The notes under the pieces are model-generated. The model saw nothing but the letters and a program-made list of their open reading frames with translations, had not been told where the DNA came from and made no database searches. Below, in pieces: positions 23,709 to 27,222 of a stretch of DNA of 27,222 nucleotides. The position numbers were made by a program, and so were the translations under genes. Within the stretch, counting starts at the first letter, position 1; each line of letters starts with the position of its first letter. Location: positions 9,358-36,579 of the forward strand of contig DDWO01000018.1 in assembly GCA_002345705.1 (NCBI GenBank), written 5' to 3'. The stretch is from Acholeplasmataceae bacterium UBA2284 (GTDB taxonomy: Bacteria; Bacillota_I; Bacilli_A; Acholeplasmatales; Acholeplasmataceae).

Positions 23709-23728
23709 ACATTAAAGGATGTGTTCAC

Positions 23729-25099
23729 ATGGTTACATTAGATATGATTGTTCAATACGCAAAAACCACTGGCTTTATTTATCAAGGAAGCGAATTATAT
23801 GGTGGGCTTGCAAATACTTGGGACTATGGTCCTTTAGGAAGCCTTCTTAAGAAGAATATTAAGAATGCATGGGTTCAAAAATTTCAAAGAGAAACTGCGA
23901 ATAATGTCTTATTAGACAGTTCGATTCTTTTAAATAGCGAAGTATGGAAGGCTAGCGGACACGTTGGTGGCTTTAGCGACCCTCTAACAGAATGTAAGAG
24001 CTGTAATCAAAGATTTAGAGCAGATAAATTAATTGAAGAGCATGATCATGCAGTCAATGCAGATGGTTGGGATACAGATAAGATGTATAACTACCTAATA
24101 GAAAATAAAGTGAAGTGCCCAAGCTGTGGAAAAACAGATTTTCTTCCAATTCGTAAATTTAATATGATGTTTCAAACCTTTCAAGGTGTAGTTTTAGAGC
24201 AGGCAAATCAAATTTATCTAAGACCTGAAACAGCACAAGGGATTTTTATTCAATTTAAAAACATTCAAAGATCAACTAGAAAAAAGGTTCCATTTGGAGT
24301 CTGTCAGGTTGGTAAATCATTTAGAAATGAAATTACCCCAGGTAACTTCATTTTCAGAACAAGAGAATTCGAACAAATGGAAATGGAATTCTTTGTTAAG
24401 CCTGGAACTGAAATGGAATACTTCGAGTATTGGAAATCATTTTGCATGAATTGGTTAACCAATTTAGGCTTAAAGAGAGAAAATCTTGAATTTGATGATC
24501 ATAAGCCTGAGGCATTAAGTCATTATTCGAATGCGACAACAGATATTCGCTATAGATTCCCATGGGGATTTGATGAATTATGGGGTATTGCGTCTAGAAC
24601 TGATTATGATTTGAAGGCACATCAACTTCACTCAGGTGAAAACCTAACCTATTTAGACCCAGATACAAATGAAAAGTATCTACCCTTTGTTGTAGAACCA
24701 GCAGTTGGTGTGGAAAGATTAGTATTAGCATTTTTAACAGATGCACTAGATGAAGAAACATTAGATAGTGGAGATACACGCCAAATACTAAGAATTCATC
24801 CAGCGCTTGCTCCATATAAAGCAGCAATCCTTCCTTTAATGAAAAAGGAACATGCAGATAAAGCATTTGAAATCTATAGTGAATTGACCAAATATTTTGA
24901 TGTAATCTATGATGAAACACAAAATATCGGTAAAAGATATCGTAGACAGGATGCAATAGGAACCTATCTTTGTATTACCGTAGACCACGACACAGCAGCT
25001 GATCATTCAGTAACTGTTCGTAATAGAGATACAATGGAACAGGTTCGTATTCCAATCAAGGACTTAAGAAGCTATATCGAAGAACAATCTAAATTCTAA
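23729..25099 (+). CDS. glyS: Glycyl-tRNA synthetase, single-chain alpha2 type
   Basis: A 456-residue class II synthetase of the eukaryote/archaea-like dimeric kind, distinct from the tetrameric GlyQ/GlyS type. It charges tRNA-Gly. A zinc-binding insertion has Cys89 and Cys92 (CKSC) plus Cys130 and Cys133 (CPSC). Motif 2 is around residues 198-217 (FRNEITPGNF then TREFEQME) and motif 3 is VGVERLVLAF; an anticodon-binding domain ends the chain. The ribosome site AAAGGATGTG stands 5 nt before ATG. The 20-nt gap upstream has no room for a glycine T-box, unlike many Firmicutes genes of this type. Confidence 0.95.
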   Translation: MVTLDMIVQYAKTTGFIYQGSELYGGLANTWDYGPLGSLLKKNIKNAWVQKFQRETANNVLLDSSILLNSEVWKASGHVGGFSDPLTECKSCNQRFRADKLIEEHDHAVNADGWDTDKMYNYLIENKVKCPSCGKTDFLPIRKFNMMFQTFQGVVLEQANQIYLRPETAQGIFIQFKNIQRSTRKKVPFGVCQVGKSFRNEITPGNFIFRTREFEQMEMEFFVKPGTEMEYFEYWKSFCMNWLTNLGLKRENLEFDDHKPEALSHYSNATTDIRYRFPWGFDELWGIASRTDYDLKAHQLHSGENLTYLDPDTNEKYLPFVVEPAVGVERLVLAFLTDALDEETLDSGDTRQILRIHPALAPYKAAILPLMKKEHADKAFEIYSELTKYFDVIYDETQNIGKRYRRQDAIGTYLCITVDHDTAADHSVTVRNRDTMEQVRIPIKDLRSYIEEQSKF

Positions 25100-25116
25100 A
25101 ATAAAGGAGGGAAACC

Positions 25117-26856
25117 ATGGACAATAAGCTTCTCGATGAAATCAATGAGAAAACACCGATTGTTGACTTAGTCAGCGAGTTCGTCTCCCTTCAAAAAAAA
25201 GGTAAAAATTTCATGGGTTTATGTCCCTTCCATCAGGAAAAAACACCAAGCTTTTCAGTTTCTCCTGAAAAAAATATCGCAATGTGTATGAGCTGTCATG
25301 AGGGCGGAAACCCAATCAATTTCTACCGTAAAATCAAAAACATCTCATTAAATGAAGCAGCACATGAATTAGCACTTCGTGCAGGTATTGAAATCAAGGA
25401 TGTTAAAATTAAAAAGGACCCTTATGAAAATTTTTATAAGCTGATGAATGAGGTTTCCTCATTTTATAGCTTTAATTTAAAAAACAGTGAAAAGGGTCAA
25501 GAGGCATTATCCTACCTTTATAAAAGACAAATGACGGATGAGTTAATCGATCATTTTAGATTAGGCTACGCACCAACTCACGGTGATGCACTTTATCAGC
25601 TCTTAAAGGATAAGGGATACGCAGTATCTGATATGATTAAGCTTGGAGTTGTTAAGCAAAAGGATGATGGTTCATATTACGATTTATTTTCAGATCGTAT
25701 TATCTTCCCTATCACAAACCCAAAGGGTTTAGTTGTTGGTTTAAGTGGAAGAACAATGAGTGCAAAGGAATCTGTGAAGTATATCAACAGTCCTGAAACA
25801 GTCATCTTTAAAAAGGGTTTACTGCTCTATCATTTATATGAAGCATTAAATGATATTAGAGTTGAAAAGCAAGTGGTTTTATATGAAGGATTCTTCGATG
25901 TCATCAGCTCCTATAGTGCTGGTGTAAAAAATGGGGTTGCTACCATGGGTACAGCGCTAACGAAGGATCAAGCAAAATTGATACGAAGTGTCGCTCCATC
26001 TGTTATTATTGCTTACGATGGCGATATGGCAGGTCTCAAGGCATCTGACCATGCGATACCTATTCTAGAAAAAGAAACACTCAAGGTTGAAGTATTATCC
26101 ATTCCTGAAAAAATGGATCCAGACGACTTCGTGAAGTCATATGGACCAGAAAAGTTTGAAGCGCTTTTTGGTGAGTATACGCTAGATGCATACGCATTTA
26201 GATACAATTACTACAAAATAGGTAAAAACCTACAAAATGCCAATGACTTAAAGGAATTTAAGAAACAAGTGATGACGATGATACAGTCATCCGATAGTTC
26301 GATTCGTGCATTTTATGTACAAAAGCTATCGACCGAATTGAATATTCCACTTTCCGAATTGGAGTTTAAAAGAAAACCTCCAACTGTAGTGGAACCTGTT
26401 ATACCAAAGGCTGAACGGCCAAGGATGTTAAACAAGAATGAAAAAGCGGAACGCATCTTAATCTTTTCCATGTTAAGATCAAGAGATGTATGCATGAATG
26501 TCGTAAAGGAACTTAAACCGACAGACTTCGCAGATCATATCACCGCGACTATCCGTATCCAATTGGAGCACTACTATGAGGATCATCTAGAGTTTAATCT
26601 AAATGAATTTTTAGATGGACTTGCGAGTGACCAAAGGGAGCACATGGAAAAAAATTTATTGAAGGATATGTATTGGGTCAATAATTTTTCGACTTCTGAT
26701 GAAGAAATTGAAAATTACATTCGACTAATCAAGGAAGCTAATTTGAAGAGAAGATATGATTATCTAAATGATAAGATTAACAACTTAGAGGAATATAGTG
26801 AACACTTGGTTAAGGAAAGAGACGCAATCAAGCTTCAATTGATGAAGAAAAATTAG
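25117..26856 (+). CDS. dnaG: DNA primase
   Basis: A 579-residue primase making RNA primers for replication. The N-terminal zinc finger is CHC2 type: Cys36, His39, Cys57, Cys60. The TOPRIM catalytic core has Glu257 (YEGFFD) and the AYDGDMAG metal-binding segment with Asp301 and Asp303. The C-terminal 150 residues are helical and would bind DnaB helicase. AAAGGAGG (25103-25110) precedes ATG by 6 nt. The stop TAG is part of the AGGAGG ribosome site of rpoD, so the two genes are tightly coupled, as in the classic macromolecular synthesis operon. Confidence 0.95.
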   Translation: MDNKLLDEINEKTPIVDLVSEFVSLQKKGKNFMGLCPFHQEKTPSFSVSPEKNIAMCMSCHEGGNPINFYRKIKNISLNEAAHELALRAGIEIKDVKIKKDPYENFYKLMNEVSSFYSFNLKNSEKGQEALSYLYKRQMTDELIDHFRLGYAPTHGDALYQLLKDKGYAVSDMIKLGVVKQKDDGSYYDLFSDRIIFPITNPKGLVVGLSGRTMSAKESVKYINSPETVIFKKGLLLYHLYEALNDIRVEKQVVLYEGFFDVISSYSAGVKNGVATMGTALTKDQAKLIRSVAPSVIIAYDGDMAGLKASDHAIPILEKETLKVEVLSIPEKMDPDDFVKSYGPEKFEALFGEYTLDAYAFRYNYYKIGKNLQNANDLKEFKKQVMTMIQSSDSSIRAFYVQKLSTELNIPLSELEFKRKPPTVVEPVIPKAERPRMLNKNEKAERILIFSMLRSRDVCMNVVKELKPTDFADHITATIRIQLEHYYEDHLEFNLNEFLDGLASDQREHMEKNLLKDMYWVNNFSTSDEEIENYIRLIKEANLKRRYDYLNDKINNLEEYSEHLVKERDAIKLQLMKKN

Positions 26857-26866
26857 GAGGTATACT

Positions 26867-27222
26867 GTGGATCGAGAAAAAATAATTGCACAATTAATTA
26901 AAAAAGCTGGCAAAGATAAGTTTTTAAACCAGGAGGATGTAACTCCTTTCGCTAATCTAAACAGTGAAGACTATTTTGAAATTGAAAGAGCACTTTTAAA
27001 CGAGGATATTGATATCATCGCCTTAGAGGATCTAGAAGATGAAGAAGAAACTACTGCTGTTTTAGAAATCGAAGAAGATGATGATGACGAGGTTGAGTTT
27101 GAATTAGAGGAAGAAGAACCAGATGATCTATCTCTAAGCGGACTTGAAGTTGAGGAAGAAGAATTAATCAACATTGAAACCATCGCATCCAATATTAAGA
27201 TTGATGACCCAGTACGAATGTA
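26867..27222 (+). CDS. rpoD: Principal RNA polymerase sigma factor, 3'-truncated by window edge
   Basis: 118 full codons from a GTG start that has AGGAGG (26855-26860) 6 nt upstream; the gene runs off the window end. Residues 1-50 resemble sigma region 1.1, which gates the free sigma factor. Residues about 45-105 are a strongly acidic linker rich in Glu and Asp. The last visible residues, DDPVRMY, are the beginning of region 1.2, a hallmark of group 1 sigma factors. Position behind dnaG is the classic one. The acidic linker is longer and more charged than I expect in Bacillus SigA. The identification rests on region 1.2, region 1.1 likeness and gene order. Confidence 0.93.
   Translation, partial: MDREKIIAQLIKKAGKDKFLNQEDVTPFANLNSEDYFEIERALLNEDIDIIALEDLEDEEETTAVLEIEEDDDDEVEFELEEEEPDDLSLSGLEVEEEELINIETIASNIKIDDPVRM

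Noticed and set aside
23709..23728. Possible glycine T-box before glyS
   Set aside because: The gap is 20 bases and holds only the ribosome site; no specifier stem or antiterminator can fit.
24594..24956. Minus-strand open frame of 120 codons within glyS
   Set aside because: It lies fully inside a conserved synthetase gene, shows no family motif and has no promoter or ribosome site.
26971..27192. Minus-strand Ser-rich open frame of 73 codons
   Set aside because: It is the complement of the Glu/Asp-rich rpoD linker (GAA/GAT read as TTC/ATC in other frames), with no ribosome site and low complexity.
1..27222. TGA read as Trp (Mycoplasma code)
   Set aside because: Several genes end in TGA at the expected family length, and Trp positions in conserved motifs use TGG.
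1..27222. Mobile elements, CRISPR, tRNA or rRNA genes
   Set aside because: No transposase, spaced direct-repeat array, cloverleaf or rRNA sequence was seen; nearly all bases are accounted for by housekeeping genes.

Overview
The window is a gene-dense stretch of a low-GC Firmicutes/Mollicutes-type chromosome. TGA is a true stop (it ends cysK, the second mgtE, the iron permease and rsmE) and Trp is always TGG, so standard bacterial code is in use. That excludes Mycoplasma and Spiroplasma and fits an Acholeplasma-like or related early-branching Mollicute; this assignment is inference from gene content and style. All genes but one lie on the + strand. Intergenic gaps are at most about 130 bases. 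I see no tRNA, rRNA, insertion sequence, prophage or CRISPR.

Layout. (1) 1-1074: 3' part of an ABC exporter half-transporter, then a terminator. (2) 1171-4858: tldD, pmbA/tldE and an aldo/keto reductase, one operon with a strong promoter. (3) 4979-9224: a metal-ion block: ZIP-family importer, ScaR/MntR-type metal-dependent repressor, then two tandem, divergent MgtE Mg2+ channels. (4) 9299-13283: M32 carboxypeptidase, single-chain Fe-S L-serine dehydratase and an rRNA m5U methyltransferase, closed by a bidirectional terminator. (5) 13336-13935 (-): a glyoxalase-II-like metallo-beta-lactamase-fold hydrolase, divergent from (6) cysK-cysE. (7) 15611-18963: ferric-iron ABC importer (lipoprotein, fused permease, short ATPase). 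(8) 19041-20288: secG, rsmE and rpsU. (9) 20405-27222: the conserved Firmicutes replication/translation block phoH-ybeY-cdd-era-recO-glyS-dnaG-rpoD; rpoD runs off the window end.

How the genes fit together. The metal block joins uptake (ZIP, MgtE) with a sensor whose ligand set matches Mn2+-responsive ScaR/SloR proteins. An imperfect palindrome over the ZIP promoter -10 is a plausible operator. Serine can go to pyruvate (serine dehydratase) or via O-acetylserine to cysteine (CysE, CysK), and cysteine and iron feed Fe-S enzymes. Operons are well delimited: sigma-A promoters with 17-bp spacers or TGn-extended -10 boxes, and hairpin-plus-T terminators. rpsU has a perfect consensus promoter.

I found no convincing new biological system. 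The items most worth a second look are modest: the metal-regulator/operator pair, loss of the Fe-S cysteines in the RlmCD-like enzyme, the C-terminal Cys-Trp of serine dehydratase inside a gene overlap, a permease with no well-placed standard start codon, inverted repeats at the iron and rpsU promoters, and a very acidic linker in RpoD.
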